Shown: positions 43,709-55,442 of the stretch, piece after piece
Position numbering within the stretch: the first letter of the stretch is position 1
Layout: the number at the start of each line of letters is the position of its first letter
Origin: Guyanagaster necrorhizus
Taxonomy: Eukaryota > Basidiomycota > Agaricomycetes > Agaricales > Physalacriaceae
Reading direction: 5' to 3'
DNA length: 64,000 nucleotides
Assembly: GCF_019112545.1 (NCBI RefSeq)
Contig: NW_025064902.1
Span: forward strand, 1-64,000
Notes under the pieces: generated by a model
The model's input: the letters and a program-made list of their open reading frames with translations, nothing else
What the model was told of the DNA's origin: nothing
Database searches by the model: none
Program-made: the position numbers and the translations under genes

Positions 43709-45714
43709 TCACCAGAAGCGTGTATTTTGAGGATCTACGTTGTTTGCCATACGAAGTGTCACCACGTTGGATGTTAGACTCGAGAACTGATGGGCCAAGT
43801 CAGCGCCACACGCACGTACAAGTCAAGAAGAAAATTTCGAAACGTACCCCATTACCAACAAAGACTTCTGCCCGCTGTCCAATATACATGTCAAGCGACT
43901 GAGCGACGTACTTTTGCTCCCGGGTGTACGTCAGATCCCTGCTCGTCGCGATGCCCTCCCACTCGCCTATCTGTCCTAATGCCGTCTTCAACGCCCTCAG
44001 CCAGCCGCGCTCCCCATTCGACATGATGTATACTCGATTGAGAGGTTTCCCTCGTCGCTCCTGCCTCACTTTCTCGACGATCTGTTCAATGTTGGGATAG
44101 CAGTGGTCTAGGTACCTGGATATCTTCTCCTCTTCCGGAGCATCGTATGGGGGCACAAACTTGTCCGGAAGCTCGGGGAATGAGTTGAGGCCATTGTAGT
44201 GTGTATTCCAGCCAGCCAGGTTCGTACAGTGTTCCCTGAAGTCGCCGCGGCGGATGTGGAGAGCGATGAGACCCGGTAAAGGTGGGTAAGGCGGGGTCTG
44301 TTCGATGGCAGGCGGTGTTGGAGACAAGAAGGATGGAATGTTGAAACCGAGCAGGGATGTTGAAGTCTTGTCCTCGAAGAGCTCGCGATTGGCATCGTAT
44401 GCGGACAAGATGAGTGGAGACCACCCAAAGTCTGTAATAATCGGGGTGTCCTTTATGTGTGGAAATATAGAGAGCAAAAGGGTGTCTGAGAACAGCCTGT
44501 GTAAAGGAAGTCAGAACCGAAAGAAACATTAAAGAGAAATCATCGCTCCTAGCAGACGACTAACTCGCACCGGTAAAAATGCAAGGGAAACAATCAGAAT
44601 GCAAATGATACCTTGACCCAGGCTTTTGACCACAGCAAGTTGTGTCGGCTTTTATCATTAAGGGAAACCCGGTTCAATTTACTGTGGTCGGAAGCCTCGA
44701 TCTTCCCAGGCTTTTTATCCGACCCGAAACAGTCGCCTACTAGAAGGCATGGTACATACCAGACATCGAAAACATGGGGCGTGTCTTTCTCAAACTCGAC
44801 GCATCGGTCCGGTATAGCGTCAATCTCCTTTATCCATGTCTGCAGGATCTCTGAGGCCTCTACGTTCCCCAGCCTGTCCTTGACTGCGTTTGTCGTTAGA
44901 ACGAGAGGTTCGGGACACTGCTGTCGAAAGAATTCTAGTGATACCGCGCGCGGCACATCGCTGCGGGGGCCAAATGGAGCGCCTATTATGGGACCTTTGG
45001 GGGTGGGCCGGTGAGCGGGCGGGGTGTAAACTTTGAAAAGGGGCCATTACCTGATATTAAAGCAGACAGCGGTATTCGAGACGGAATGATATTTCCATTA
45101 AAGTCTGAGTAGTCGGAAAGCTCTCTCGACCAGGTGTAATTGTCGAACACAAAGCTGTATAATCTTTGAGAAGTCGGTAGAAGTTTGATTACACTGTCAC
45201 GCACGCTCTTTTCGTCGAGTATGCGAGAAGCGCGTTCATTAGCAGCTCCTGCATTATATTTCCCCATCCCGACGCTGTTTGGAGTGAGGAACGACACCAG
45301 AAAAAAAAAAGAATTCAAACACGCACCATACGCGTGGTTTCCAAAGAACAGATATTTGGCATGCTTCCCCTCTGGCGCCGGCAATGATGCATCATGCTGC
45401 GGTAACCGTCTTTCGTATTCGTGATATTGTTCGTATAGAGGGGGTAGATCCGACTCGAATGGGAGTGGTAAGGGGAAATAAGAGTTAGGAGGCTCTGGTC
45501 CCTCCCCTCGGAAGAGAAAGAGAAGTACTGAAACCGAAACGATGCCTGCTATGAGCACACGAACATATCGTTTCGTTAGAAGATTGTGAGAGCGATTTCG
45601 CCAGGAATCCGTTGCTGAGGGTGTTTTTGTTGGTAAAAGGGAAGAATCAGAGGTCCACATAAGCTGTTGGTGGTGGTGGAGGACGGAGAGCAAGTATGAT
45701 TTTGTCTGGTTCAT
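43709..45714 (-). CDS. O-fucosyltransferase-like type II membrane protein
   Basis: It starts at ATG 45,714 with a cytosolic N-terminus, then a single membrane anchor (VRVLIAGIVSVSVLLFLF, about residues 51-68) and a lumenal region. Exons give KYLFFGNHAYG, GMGKYNAGAANERASRIL, LSALISGPIIGAPFGPRSDV, ECVEFEKDTPHVFDVW-like sequence, then a large exon. That exon has PIITDFGWSPLIL, GLIALHIRRGDF (HxRRGD, the GDP-fucose-binding arginine motif of O-fucosyl and alpha-1,6-fucosyltransferases), IYIMSNGE-like and VAQSLDMYIGQRAEVFVGN. The final exon, after the intron from the GTACGT donor, ends FSSLTSNVV...NTRFW at 43,709. It is predicted to act in the Golgi or ER. The donor sugar is not provable from sequence; basidiomycete members are uncharacterised. 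The alternative first ATG (MWTS, 54 bp in) cannot be excluded. Confidence 0.8.
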
Positions 45715-46816
45715 AGGACCTTTCGGCAGTTCCCAGGCTCAGATTCTTCTGCCAAAACTTCCTTTTTTGGATCTGAATCGTCATGAATTTCATCATGATG
45801 GAACTGTTTCTCCACGATCTTATGACGGGAAAAATGAGTCAATGGATGGCCAAGCATTGGAAAAAAACACCCCCCCCCCATCTGATTCCTACATATTCAA
45901 TGAGCTTGTTATTTATTTCTTGTTTATTTATTTTGAGACCATGTATAATGGTAATGGGTCTCTTAAATATTAATTGATTGACAATTTCTCTCTCAAAAAA
46001 CAGATAGTTTTTATCTCGCTCTCAGAGTCTTGGACTTTCTCACTGGAAGACGGAGCCTGTGGGATCATTTAACTTATACAAGTAGATCTGCAGCTAAAGG
46101 TTACGACTCGTCTGCATGTAATGCTTTTATGAAATTTTCAGTGGCTTGAACACTGATGGGATCGAAGTCAAGGGGGCTGTATTCCTTTTTGTTTGCACTC
46201 TGTATTAAGAAATTGGACTATGCAAGCACCAAGACGCTTATCTCTATATGAATGCTTTGCCTCTGGGGCCTGGGCTCATAAGGGAGAAGCATAGTCAATA
46301 TCCCCGTCCGTCTGCGATGTACACCGGAGCGAAGGTAGCAATGTCGGCATATAATGCAGCTTACATGCAACAAGTGCCTGCTGGCATAGTAGCCAGATTC
46401 GTTGCTTGAACGATATTTTTCATCTCCTGTTCAACTCCTCAAGAGACTCGTTGACATTACGGCTCTTTTCACAGAGCTTTATAGAGTCATGTTTTTCATG
46501 TGAGTGAAGAGAGCAACTTAGTATAAATATTTATTGTCGGTGACCAGACGTATTATGACGTGTTACGATCAACATGCGCAGATCCCCCGCCCTCCTCCCG
46601 ACAGGTATAAAAGGACAAACCCCATCGCTCCTTTCCTTCCTGCTCCCACCATCTCTGTCATAAAAATGTGCCCATTGCGCGCAGGAACACAGGAACACAC
46701 CAACTTCTGCTATAGAGCCAATGCAACTTCTCTTTCCACGTAAACCATGACGTCGCAAAGTCAAAAACTTCAATTGTCTATTTTCAACTTTCAGAGTCGT
46801 TCAGTTGAAACAAAAA
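45715..46816. other. Intergenic; no gene recognised
   Basis: It contains a TATAAAAGG box at 46,605-46,613 followed by a short ORF (MCPLRAGTQEH..., about 46,666-46,743) with no CaaX end, and a C run near 45,870-45,878. I see no coding or repeat structure otherwise. Confidence 0.35.
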
Positions 46817-47299
46817 TTAGATCGAAGGAGTGTAGTATTGTAATGATTCGAGCTTGGGTTGAGCATCCATACAAGTTATGATGATGCCCTCCTCATCACG
46901 ATAATGCAGGTACGTTCCACTACCGAGACTAATTAGATTTGCATCCGAAACAGACACAGGAACCTGGACGGCAGTGAATGTTTCCCGAGATTGACAGAAC
47001 GTGTCAACTCCCGGATCGGCATAGTAATAAAAATCGGCTCGACCGGCATCCCCCAGCGGTATCCCGGCTATTTACATCCATCTTAAGAGTCCAGCCACGC
47101 TGAAGTTGCGAGTCCAATATCGCCTAGATTTTGTCGTTTTTTGCTTTGCGCAAAAAGTACGGAGTCGACGACGGTAATCAAGCACTTCGGCGCAGAATTC
47201 CAAATCGGGAGGCAAAGAATTTGACTGGAGCTCTCGATCAGGTTGTTGGACGGGGAATGTTTTCAGGGGCGAGCAACTGACGTCGACGACGGAGTACAT
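46817..47299 (-). CDS. Small unknown protein, two exons (hidden by an in-frame intron stop)
   Basis: Exon 1, from ATG 47,299 to 47,161, encodes MYSVVDVSCSPLKTFPVQQP ... LDYRRRL. A 93-nt intron (47,160-47,068; GTACTT..AAATAG) contains the stop codons. Exon 2 (47,067-46,817) continues PGIPLGDAGRADFYYYADPG, then an end with LGSGTYLHYRDEEGII before TAA. Exon phase closes exactly, for 390 nt and 129 residues. I do not recognise the family; the exon-2 part is compact and aromatic and reads like a small beta-rich domain. Its ATG is only 69 bp from the divergent RhoGEF-FYVE gene, implying a shared promoter. Confidence 0.55.
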
Positions 47300-47368
47300 A
47301 ACAAAGCTTCGCCGGTACCACCACTTTCCTTTCCTTTCCCGCTCTAATCAAGACATTTCTACTCTTCA

Positions 47369-50284
47369 ATGCATTCCGGTAAGTCACGCTGTCTGGCAAG
47401 ACATTGGCGATCCTCTAACCCGTTCCGTGTAAGCAGACCAGCCGTCGAGTGTGGCCTTTCCCTTGTCTGAGTCGCCAGTCAAGGCCCAGCCGCAGCCACG
47501 CCCTACACATCTACCCTTTCGCCGGATATCGCTACCAACTGCACCAACGTTAGGCTATAGGGAATCCGTAGTCAGTGTAGCGTCGTTCGACTCGCTACCA
47601 GAAGACGGGTCATTACCGATACCTGCTATGATGCGCAACGTCAATTCTGGAAAGAGGCCCAATGGCCGGCCAACATCTACTGACGGACTGAGGAAGAGAA
47701 ACAGGAGGAGCCTTCGACCTGTCCATGACGTATTGGAGCCGAAAAGGCGGAAGGTCATCCAGGAGTTTTACGAGACAGAACGCGCCTACGTTGATGGTCT
47801 CGAGCTGATTTATTCCGTGCGTGCCAAAATGTTTCTCGTTATTACCTTTCCTGACAGATCTTTAGCATTTCCTCACTCCCATCATTGCATCTCTCGAGAC
47901 TTCTCAGCCACTGCTCGACCGGTCCGGACTGACTTCTGTGTTCTCAAATTTCATTGACATTTGGAATTTTCATCGGTCTTTCTTCTCTGCGCTAACGTCC
48001 CATATTTTCCCGAGCTCGGGTTCCGCTTCCACCTCTTCTCTCCCCCTCTCCACTAACCAGCCACTTTCCCCAATCCTACTCTCTCACTTTCCATACCTGT
48101 CCCTATATACACCATTCGTTACCGCCTTTCCGACCACCATCTCTTCTATCACCAATCTCATCACCCCGCCTTCTGCAAACAGCTCTAATCCTCAGTATAG
48201 TGCTTCTTTTGCAATCTTTCTGGCTACCCAAGAGTCAGATCCTCGTTGTGGTAGGCTAAAGCTAAGAGATTGGCTCTTGACCATAGTCCAACGTTGCCCG
48301 CGATATCTTCTCCTTTTAAAGGACTTGATTGAACGCACAACACCAGATGATCCAGAGCACGCGCAATTAATGGCGGTTCATACCCTTGTTTCAAAAAGTA
48401 TGTCATTTCGCACTGTTTTTAACGTCCTTTGCTTATGTCCGACTGTCCTAGTTACCCAGTCCCTAAACTCCTCTCTCCACACCCATGCGCAAACCCTTTC
48501 CCTTCTTGCTTTACAAAAAACCACACCAAATCTTCCATTTCAGCTCATAAGTCCCGGCCGCACACTCCTGAAACGCGGAAGTCTCCTCCAGATCGAACGG
48601 AGCGAGCACCCACGTGAACGTGAATTCCTCTTGTTTTCTGATTGTCTCATATGGCTCGCAAGTGAAGACTCGGAACGTGGATGGATGAAGACTGACTGGT
48701 CCATTCCCGGATGGGCGCCACAGGAGCCCATGGCTCCGTCAAGGCCGCTTATGAAACGGACAAGGAGCAAGAGTGAGGCGGAGCTGCCTGGTCTGCTTCG
48801 TTCCCGTATAAGCGGGTTCCCGATGAAGAGCCGTAGCATGATTCCGCCACCGACGAGAAAGTCACAGCTGTCTGGAGGCGGCGTCCGGCGGCAAGCGAGT
48901 GGCGGTGATGAGCGGTGGGTGTACAAGGCTCGGGCGGGGTTGGTAGACCTCGAAGTGGTGGTTACGTCGCCTCGGGAGGCTGGGGAGGAGAGGAGGTTTG
49001 AGGTTCTGAGCCCCGAGGGAAGTTTCGTGCTGTATGCGGACACGGAGGATGAGCGAAATGAGTGGTGTTCAACGATAAGACAGGCCAAGGCGCAACTTTT
49101 AATGTCATTGAATATCACGAATCCGAATTCGACGCTTACGGCTTCGTCATCAACGAACCACATACGGCTGTCGCTGCAGGCACTACCGTTTGCGCCTTCG
49201 GATCATTCTTCAAAGTCTCCAGGTAAAGGGAAGAAGAAGAATGTAAAGGAACGAAGGGGATGGGTGGAGCATTGGGTTCCGGCTATTTGGATACCAGACG
49301 AGAAAGCAGAGGGATGTATGAGATGTGGCAGGTCCTTTGGATGGAGGCGACGAAGACACCATTGCAGAATATGCGGGCGATGCGTTTGTGCTACGTGTTC
49401 AGATAGAGTAAGTGTTTATCCGAGCCCACTTTCCATTTGTTCACATTTTCATACCTTAACAGACATTCTTCATAACGGATCCTAATTCCAAAGAAGACAC
49501 AAGCAAGCCTGCTCGAGCCTGCAACGCATGTTATGAAACCGTGTTCCCGCTTCTCGATCGGCCTGACGAAGAGGAAAACAGCCACGTACCGTCAGAAAGT
49601 AGTAACAACACGATAACCTCCTTAACCAACTTCCCGTCTTGGCTCTCAATGCCATCGCTTCCTTTAAGCTCGACACCCGACGCGCTGATGGCCATCTACA
49701 GGGACACGCCCAAACAGGACTACACGACCACCATCGTCGACGATGACGAGCTCTCTTGCGACTGCCTCCGCGTCAAGTCCTCCCCTTCGCGGCCGCGGAG
49801 CTACCACCAAATCCTAGAGGATCTCCAGGGCCACGATCATTCACGGTTCGATTTGACATCTCCCGTAGAGGAGGAAGGTACTATAGAGGAGGATTCCCTC
49901 GACACGGCATCTTTTACGTCGAGCAAGAGGCATACGGTGAATTTGACGGAGGAGCCTGTGCTGAGAAGGGAGGATACGGCAAGGAGGAATAAAAGGTTTT
50001 CATTACCTGCTGTGGCGTTGCAGACGACGAGTGTCACTACAAGGACAATGATTGGAGGCGGGGGCGGGGCGGTCGAGGGGAGTAAGTTGACGCATGTGCA
50101 GACGTCAACGAAGACACAAAGGTTCTCGTTGGTGCTTGGTGGGAAAGGGAGTCGGCTTTCGAACGGACAACGTAGTGAGTTTGTGGGCAAGTCGAGAGTG
50201 CAGGTGCAGGGTGATGAGAGGCTGGCAAAGGGTGTAGCTGCTGGGAAGTTGAGCGAACTCTTGGGGAAGAACATCTATGCGTAG
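47369..50284 (+). CDS. RhoGEF-PH-FYVE protein (FGD-like)
   Basis: It has a mini first exon, ATG CAT TCC G (47,369-47,378), an intron to 47,436, then an N-terminal disordered region. The DH domain follows: VIQEFYETERAYVDGLELIYS, then after an intron HFLTPIIASLETSQPLLDRS, TSVFSNFIDIW, and CR3 VQRCPRYLLLLKDLIERT. The PH domain runs GRTLLKRGSLLQIE ... EFLLFSDCLIWL ... FVLYADTEDERNEWCSTI. The FYVE finger is CMRCGRSFGWRRRRHHCRIC, GRCVCATCSDR/TFFITD, CNACYETV, with the RRHHCR PI3P-binding motif. A serine-rich tail ends at 50,284. This is an exchange factor for Rho-type GTPases (Cdc42 for mammalian FGD proteins) recruited to PI3P endosomes or membranes. The three-domain order supports the call strongly; the exact GTPase is inference. 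It is divergent from the small gene at 46,817-47,299. Confidence 0.9.
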
Positions 50285-50676
50285 ATCGCGGAGGTGATGC
50301 CAGTAATGGACTTCGTCGGGACTAGGAACGGTTTTTTTTGATACCTTTCACTGCCTATTCATGACTTATTGATTTTTACGACATAGATTTGACAATGAAA
50401 GTATCAGTTGTTATACACCAGTAACAATCTTATTGTTTTGACGTTTTAGGGTCATCTGGACGCACTTGTTACCAACAACAATTAAAATGATGCTATAGAA
50501 GCAAAAAGACATATGGACATATATGTAAAAAGAATGAGGGCAACCCATTAAGAAGGAGAATCAAGGGTGGGTTGAATGGGAGGATCATACAATATGCTAA
50601 ACTAACCATGAATCACAGTACAATACGAAGGAAACCAAAGGAGTGTATAAAAAATTGATGCGGTAAGTAAACAGAA
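50285..50676. other. Convergent 3' flanks, no gene
   Basis: A/T-rich spacer between the stop codons of two convergent genes; nothing recognised. Confidence 0.5.
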
Positions 50677-51611
50677 TCAAGACAGCTTATCCCATCCTTC
50701 GAGGATGGCCGTGGTGGCGACGATCCATGATTCCATCCATAAGCCTCGTTCAGCGATGTAGATAGGGTATGTCTCGTCCTGAAAATGGAACATCAGAGCG
50801 ACAACCAGCCATTTCCATTTGCGCCACTTACGTTGTATTCACCGTCCCTTTGGACGAAACGCGCTGTTGTAGCAATGGGATGCTTGGAGTCCTTGCAGTA
50901 CAGCACACGGAAAGACGAGTCTGGGAAGACGGGATTTGAGCCTTCCAAGATCACTTTCCATTTATACTCCAAGCCGTCCGGTCCTATGAAGATACGGCTC
51001 GGTGTTCTAGAGGAAGGTTCAGATGGATGATCCGAAATATGAGCGCCGGTGGAGACCTACGCCGATGCACTGGGGCCTGGAAGTCAGCATTCCATGACAC
51101 GAGGTGGAACAATAAGAGATAACGTACAAGGACCCGCCCTTTTTGAGCATCTCCTTGAACATGCCAGACTTGGTGCCGATGGACATTCTGGTGTGTGGGT
51201 ATCAGTCGAGTGTTAGTAGCGTAAAGGTATGAAGCTTACCTGCTCTTATCCACGTTCCGACCGGATTCCCAGAGGACGCGTGCGACTTCCTCAGCGCCTT
51301 TGGTGACAGATCCGTTCCTGACGAGCAGTGCGCTCCCACGTTCTGTGACCGTATAGAGGATAGCACGGTCTACTGAGTCCTTGTTGATGAATTGGACCTA
51401 TACAGTGTTGTACCTTAGCGACGAAGGGAAGAAAAATGTCAAGGCTAGGACTCACTGTTCGACCTTCGGGACCAGGAAGAGCGCGCGTCCTCCATAGACG
51501 CTTCACATAGTGATCTGGCATGATATTTGAGTCGGATTCCTGGTCGTATTCTGAGCCGTTGCCAAATTCTCTAGAGCGGATAACGAAGCTGCCGGGAGGA
51601 GTGAAAACCAT
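50677..51611 (-). CDS. Conserved hypothetical protein, four or five exons
   Basis: It starts at ATG 51,611 (MVFTPPGSFVIRSREFGNGS), with a donor GTGAGT after GPEGRT. Exon 2 is VQFINKDSVDRAILYTVTER ... GAEEVARVLWESGRNVDKS, and a next exon is RMSIGTKSGMFKEMLKKGGS. The last exons contain SDHPSEPSSRTPSRIFIGPD, GLEYKWKVILEGSNPVFPDS and FRVLYCKDSKHPIATTARFV, ending AILEGWDKLS at 50,677. Length is about 230 aa. The IGPDGLEYKWK...VLYxKDSxHPIAxxxRF pattern resembles the beta-sandwich-like DUF6593-type family of basidiomycetes, but I cannot confirm it. No signal peptide or membrane segment. The exon structure in 51,000-51,130 is not fully resolved. Confidence 0.6.
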
Positions 51612-51812
51612 GGTGGGAGGGTATTGATGTTGGTGGAAGGTAGTGGTGGGCGGTGAAATGGAGAAGAAGAATATTATGCACCAGGGTCAGCCGCCATCAC
51701 GTAACATTGCAAATTGCGAGTAGACAGGAGGCAGGAGGCGGATGATGGCCGGAAGCGGTACAGGAGGCGGCGGACATTTGCCCTGTGCGGCCTGATGGCT
51801 CACGTTACATCG

Positions 51813-52731
51813 TTAACGTTGTATTAGACTACCGATGACGGATTCCCAGTACTTGAACTCCCTGGTGGTTTTTATAATGGGTCCGTTATCTTCCCAGCGA
51901 AAATCAGGTATCTCACGCACCTCCAGACAATTGGAAGTCTTGAGCGCAAGTTGGGTAGGTAAAATGAAGACTTGCTCGACAGAAATAGTACTGAACATTG
52001 TCTTAATGAAGACCATATGCAGCAAAGTAATGTGACTCATGAATACCGTCGCAAATTGAAAAGTGTGGAGTCTTCCTGTACTTTGAGCCTTCGAGGTCCT
52101 TGTTGCCGACCCGAGGACAATCCGAGAACGCGGCGAAGTTTACCGTTTTACATTTGCTTTGACACATGTAGGCGGCCTAGGACACGCAAGTCAACCAATA
52201 GACAGTAACTGCCAGCTGCGGCAGCTCACCGCGTCAAATTACGGTCCGAAGAACACAGTCTCTGCCTACACACGTGCAGGTACTAGGGAGTATCCCGCCC
52301 TTTTGGTTCGCGAGAAGGGCACGAACTCCACATAGAAACCGATGTCGGTCAAGGAATACTGATCACCCTGGAGAGACAACAGGGCCGTTTTAGACACGCG
52401 TTTGGCGCAGTTTGATAGAAGCACGGAGATTTTGACGGCATGTCAGGTCTGAGGCCTCGGTGACAAGGCGCGTGGCCCGCTTCCGTGCTGGCATAGCGAT
52501 TTTGTAGAGTAACTCAAGAGGAATGGAAACGAAAAAAAAATCTTTTCTTCAGGGTGTGCGACTGTCGGGCGTCGCCTGCGTCAGATATTCTGGATTGGGG
52601 TGACCGTTGATGACAGTACACAGACATTTTCTTTCAAGTTGAATGTCGGCAGAAGAGGGCTTCTTCCACGCGATTTTTTGGATTTTTCCATTGTCAATGG
52701 ACAAGTGATGCACATGAACACCGTTAGGCAA
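51813..52731 (-). pseudogene. Possible degenerate or unresolved gene
   Basis: Several minus-strand segments look protein-like but lie in different frames. They are a 60-aa frame from 52,731 (HHLSIDNGKIQKIAWKKPSS), a stretch near 52,440-52,270 (KTALLSLQGDQYSLTDIGFY, then VEFVPFSRTKRAGY, ending in a stop), one near 52,170-52,020 (KTVNFAAFSDCPRVGNKD), and 51,813-52,040 (LEVREIPDFRWEDNGPIIKT). I could not connect them with in-phase introns and do not recognise a family. Either a rapidly evolving multi-exon gene or a decayed copy. Confidence 0.25.
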
Positions 52732-52936
52732 ATCTATAACGGTGTGCGCTGAGGACTGCTCACATAAAGATAATCAAAAACAAGCTTGTAAGTTGAATTC
52801 TAAGTCAATTCGGATTATGCCGAAACTCCGGTTCAATTGAGCAACCAAGGTTCTTTTCTTCCTCGCTATGACTCCCTTGGTTAAAAACGAAGTCTTGAAG
52901 GAAAACATGCCTCAGCCAAGCCAGCATCTACTGATT

Positions 52937-53266
52937 GTCGGACATATATTAATCAGTACTCTTAAATATCCATAAGTCCCTAATTTTAATATGGTTGCAG
53001 CCAATATAATCGAACCTGCTAAAGGTGAGTCTGCATGAGCTTTTGGCAACCATATTATAAAAGGATACAAAGGAGTCTTCACAGCTAATGCAATGAAAAA
53101 TCCCACTCATAAAAGGATTTGAAAGTCTAAAGAAATTTCATATAAAGATAATACTTGGAAGTCCATATAACTATTTATAAGAAGTATACTCAATAACATT
53201 GGTAAACTACCTGCTAGAGTATATAGGAAAAATAAACTAGCTGATCTGAATCTATCCCTACCAAAG
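52937..53266 (-). pseudogene. nad4: Nuclear mitochondrial insertion (NUMT): nad4 fragment
   Basis: Minus-strand translation gives an internal part of NADH dehydrogenase subunit 4: SASLFFLYTLAGSLPMLLSI, then [57 protein letters not shown]. The nad4 quinone-channel motifs ([18 protein letters not shown]) are unmistakable. The W is encoded by TGA, a stop in nuclear code but Trp in fungal mitochondria. The fragment is about 110 codons, A/T-rich unlike its surroundings, with no other stop, so it seems fairly recent. No start, stop or neighbouring mitochondrial gene is present. Confidence 0.9.
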
Positions 53267-54721
53267 CAATGATTTCATGACTTTCTGCAATTAGTTTGTA
53301 AAATCTCACCTCTGGCTGTTTCATTATTATTCAAGTTCTTGTTGATGGTTGCAGCTTGATGCTAACTTATAAGCTGTACTGTGGATGGTGATTGCTGAGT
53401 TTGAACTCACAGTCATGATCGATCGGTGACCATAAGTCGGGCCTGTCGGGACTCGGGATTCGGCGCGCAGCTGACACGTGGTCTGAATGATTTTCACTGT
53501 TGACCGTACCAGCCAACACCAAGACCACAAACTATCAGTTCCATACTTCCTTAGGACGCGCTAATTTTTCCATGGGAAGAACTCCAAAGGGTTTTTATGG
53601 ACCGCTAAGCGTTGAAACAGGTACTGATAACCGAATCCCTCGACCTTACAAGTATCACAGGCAACGGGCCTCGACTGAACGCATTTCCGTTAACTTGGAC
53701 TCAGCACCATGTCATCTTTGTCATGGATCGCTGACTTTTCCTCTGGTTCGAAGGAGACAAGAGCCTTCCCATCGTTCTGATGCACAAATTTTTCTTTTTT
53801 TTAAGGGGGGGGGCGTGTTCTTATGGAATCTGTTGAAGGAATATCTCAGGCAAGAAGAACTCTCCTTCCGCCTGCTCCGATCTGCAGCCAGCGTTTCCTC
53901 CCTGCAGCACTGTCGATGGTTTTGCTTTTTAGAAAAGACGGACATGCTATCTTCAATGTTGCTCCCTGATCACCGAAAGGACTACTTGCTTCATCTTTAC
54001 AGTGGACGGCGCGTGGTATATTCAACTCTACCCCAGAATTAAGACGGCGATGCGTATCAGCAAGCACTGCCCAATGCTGCGGCTGCAGGGGACCCAATAC
54101 TCGATTACAAAACGTACGCTGAGAGCTGTGATTGTACCCTCGTTAGATGAAACTAATTTAGCTACATGACCTTTCGTTTCACAACGTTGTCCAAAGCCTT
54201 TGGAGGCCGTCTCTACGTAACAATTATCGAATTATCGATATCGTTTCGGATGCATACGGTATGGGCATGTGAGCCATAATCACGTTCGCCTTCTAATTCT
54301 CACCTCTACTGAATGTCTAGAATCCGTCTGAACGTATGAAGGCTGGTGGATACGGCAATCACATGATAAGTAGTAAAGTGCTGTATTCCAGTGTTCTGAC
54401 ACGAAAATCATTATGCCGTGCTTTTCAGTGACTACACGCTATGCAGCTTACGCCGCATAATCCAGACCTGTTCTACTTCCTGTGAGGACTCGCTTGTTGA
54501 AAGAGAGAGTACCTAACAACTTGAAGGTAAGCTGCCATCATGGCCACCATCAATCAAATACTTCTTTTCGGGAGCGCTAATCTCTGCCGTCAAATACTGG
54601 AGACGCGAAACGTCACTATCGTGGGTTTTCTGTTTCAGGTTTCAAGCTTCACTATAATTGTAACGTCTTTTCACACTACGACTCGGACAGCACCCCGTCT
54701 TTTCTTACTCCACGTATTTCG
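53267..54721. other. Spacer between NUMT and GH76-like gene
   Basis: A 180-aa plus-strand ORF (53,500-54,042) has no recognised domain, contains a G9 run at 53,804-53,812 and has several opposing ORFs. I do not support it as a gene. GC-rich sequence around 53,430-53,480 (CGATCGATCGGTGACC-like) looks like a degraded repeat. Confidence 0.35.
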
Positions 54722-55442
54722 ATGTTTCAAACGATCATATATCTCAGTGCTGCACTGATCGTGGTTCAAGCCCAGGACTACGCTGTCGTGGAAGGTACGC
54801 GCCGATTCGCCATAACATTACTGGCTAACTTGAACTGCTCACAGAACTTTAGCAACTCACGGCCGTATGACAAGCGCGTATCCATTGCGCAGATTGCCAT
54901 AGACACGATTCTACCTCAGCTGGACAATGCCACAGGGGAATTCAGCGGTAACGATGGTGTGCCAGGAATTGGGTATTGGCAATCCGGGAATGTCTTTTCC
55001 GTGATGGCCATTCAAGATTGGCTCGCAGATACGACGACGAACAAAGCTCTCGTTGAAGACAACTTGGAACTGGTTTGGGGTTTATGGAGGACTATGATCA
55101 ATACGGGTGAGTTCTGCGTCGAGATGTCTGTCGGTCCTGCTAATCGACTCTGACTTTGTGCACCTAGGGTGAGCATGGTATCATGGACAAAGATCATTCG
55201 ACTGACTGTTTGACTGAAGTACAATGACGATGCAATGTAAGTCTTCGGGGGTTGGACATTGGTGGTATCAGCACCTAATAATTTTTGTTAGGTGGTGGGC
55301 GCAAGCGGCAATATATGCATACAGAGCCTATGGCGTATGCGATATTTCTATCTTCTCTAACAAATGCATTCTAAGGAGCAGAATTCAGAGTGCAACGCTG
55401 CTTCAACATGCAATCGACACTTGGACTCACGTCAGCCATTAG
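54722..55442 (+). pseudogene. Glycoside hydrolase family 76-like secreted protein, truncated 3'
   Basis: From ATG 54,722 the product has a signal peptide (MFQTIIYLSAALIVVQAQ) and then the N-terminal part of a GH76-type (alpha-1,6-mannanase-like, alpha/alpha six-hairpin) domain: DKRVSIAQIAIDTILPQLDN, GIGYWQSGNVFSVMAIQDWL, VWGLWRTMINTG. Further exons give YNDDAM/WWAQAAIYAYRAYG (the paired Asp motif of the catalytic region) and a last piece near 55,373-55,440 (ATLLQHAIDTWTHVSH). Past 55,442 the expected rest (about 250 residues) is missing and the sequence changes to gypsy-type, CG-poor repeat. Intact enzymes act on fungal cell-wall mannan. Internal intron phases around 55,107-55,210 are not clean, so decay may have begun. 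Confidence 0.7.

Noticed and set aside
46605..46743. Small ORF after TATAAAAGG, considered as another pheromone precursor
   Set aside because: The ORF ends ATSLST with no CaaX cysteine at position -4.
53500..54042. 180-aa plus-strand ORF
   Set aside because: No recognisable domain, contains a long G run, and several antisense ORFs of similar quality overlap it.
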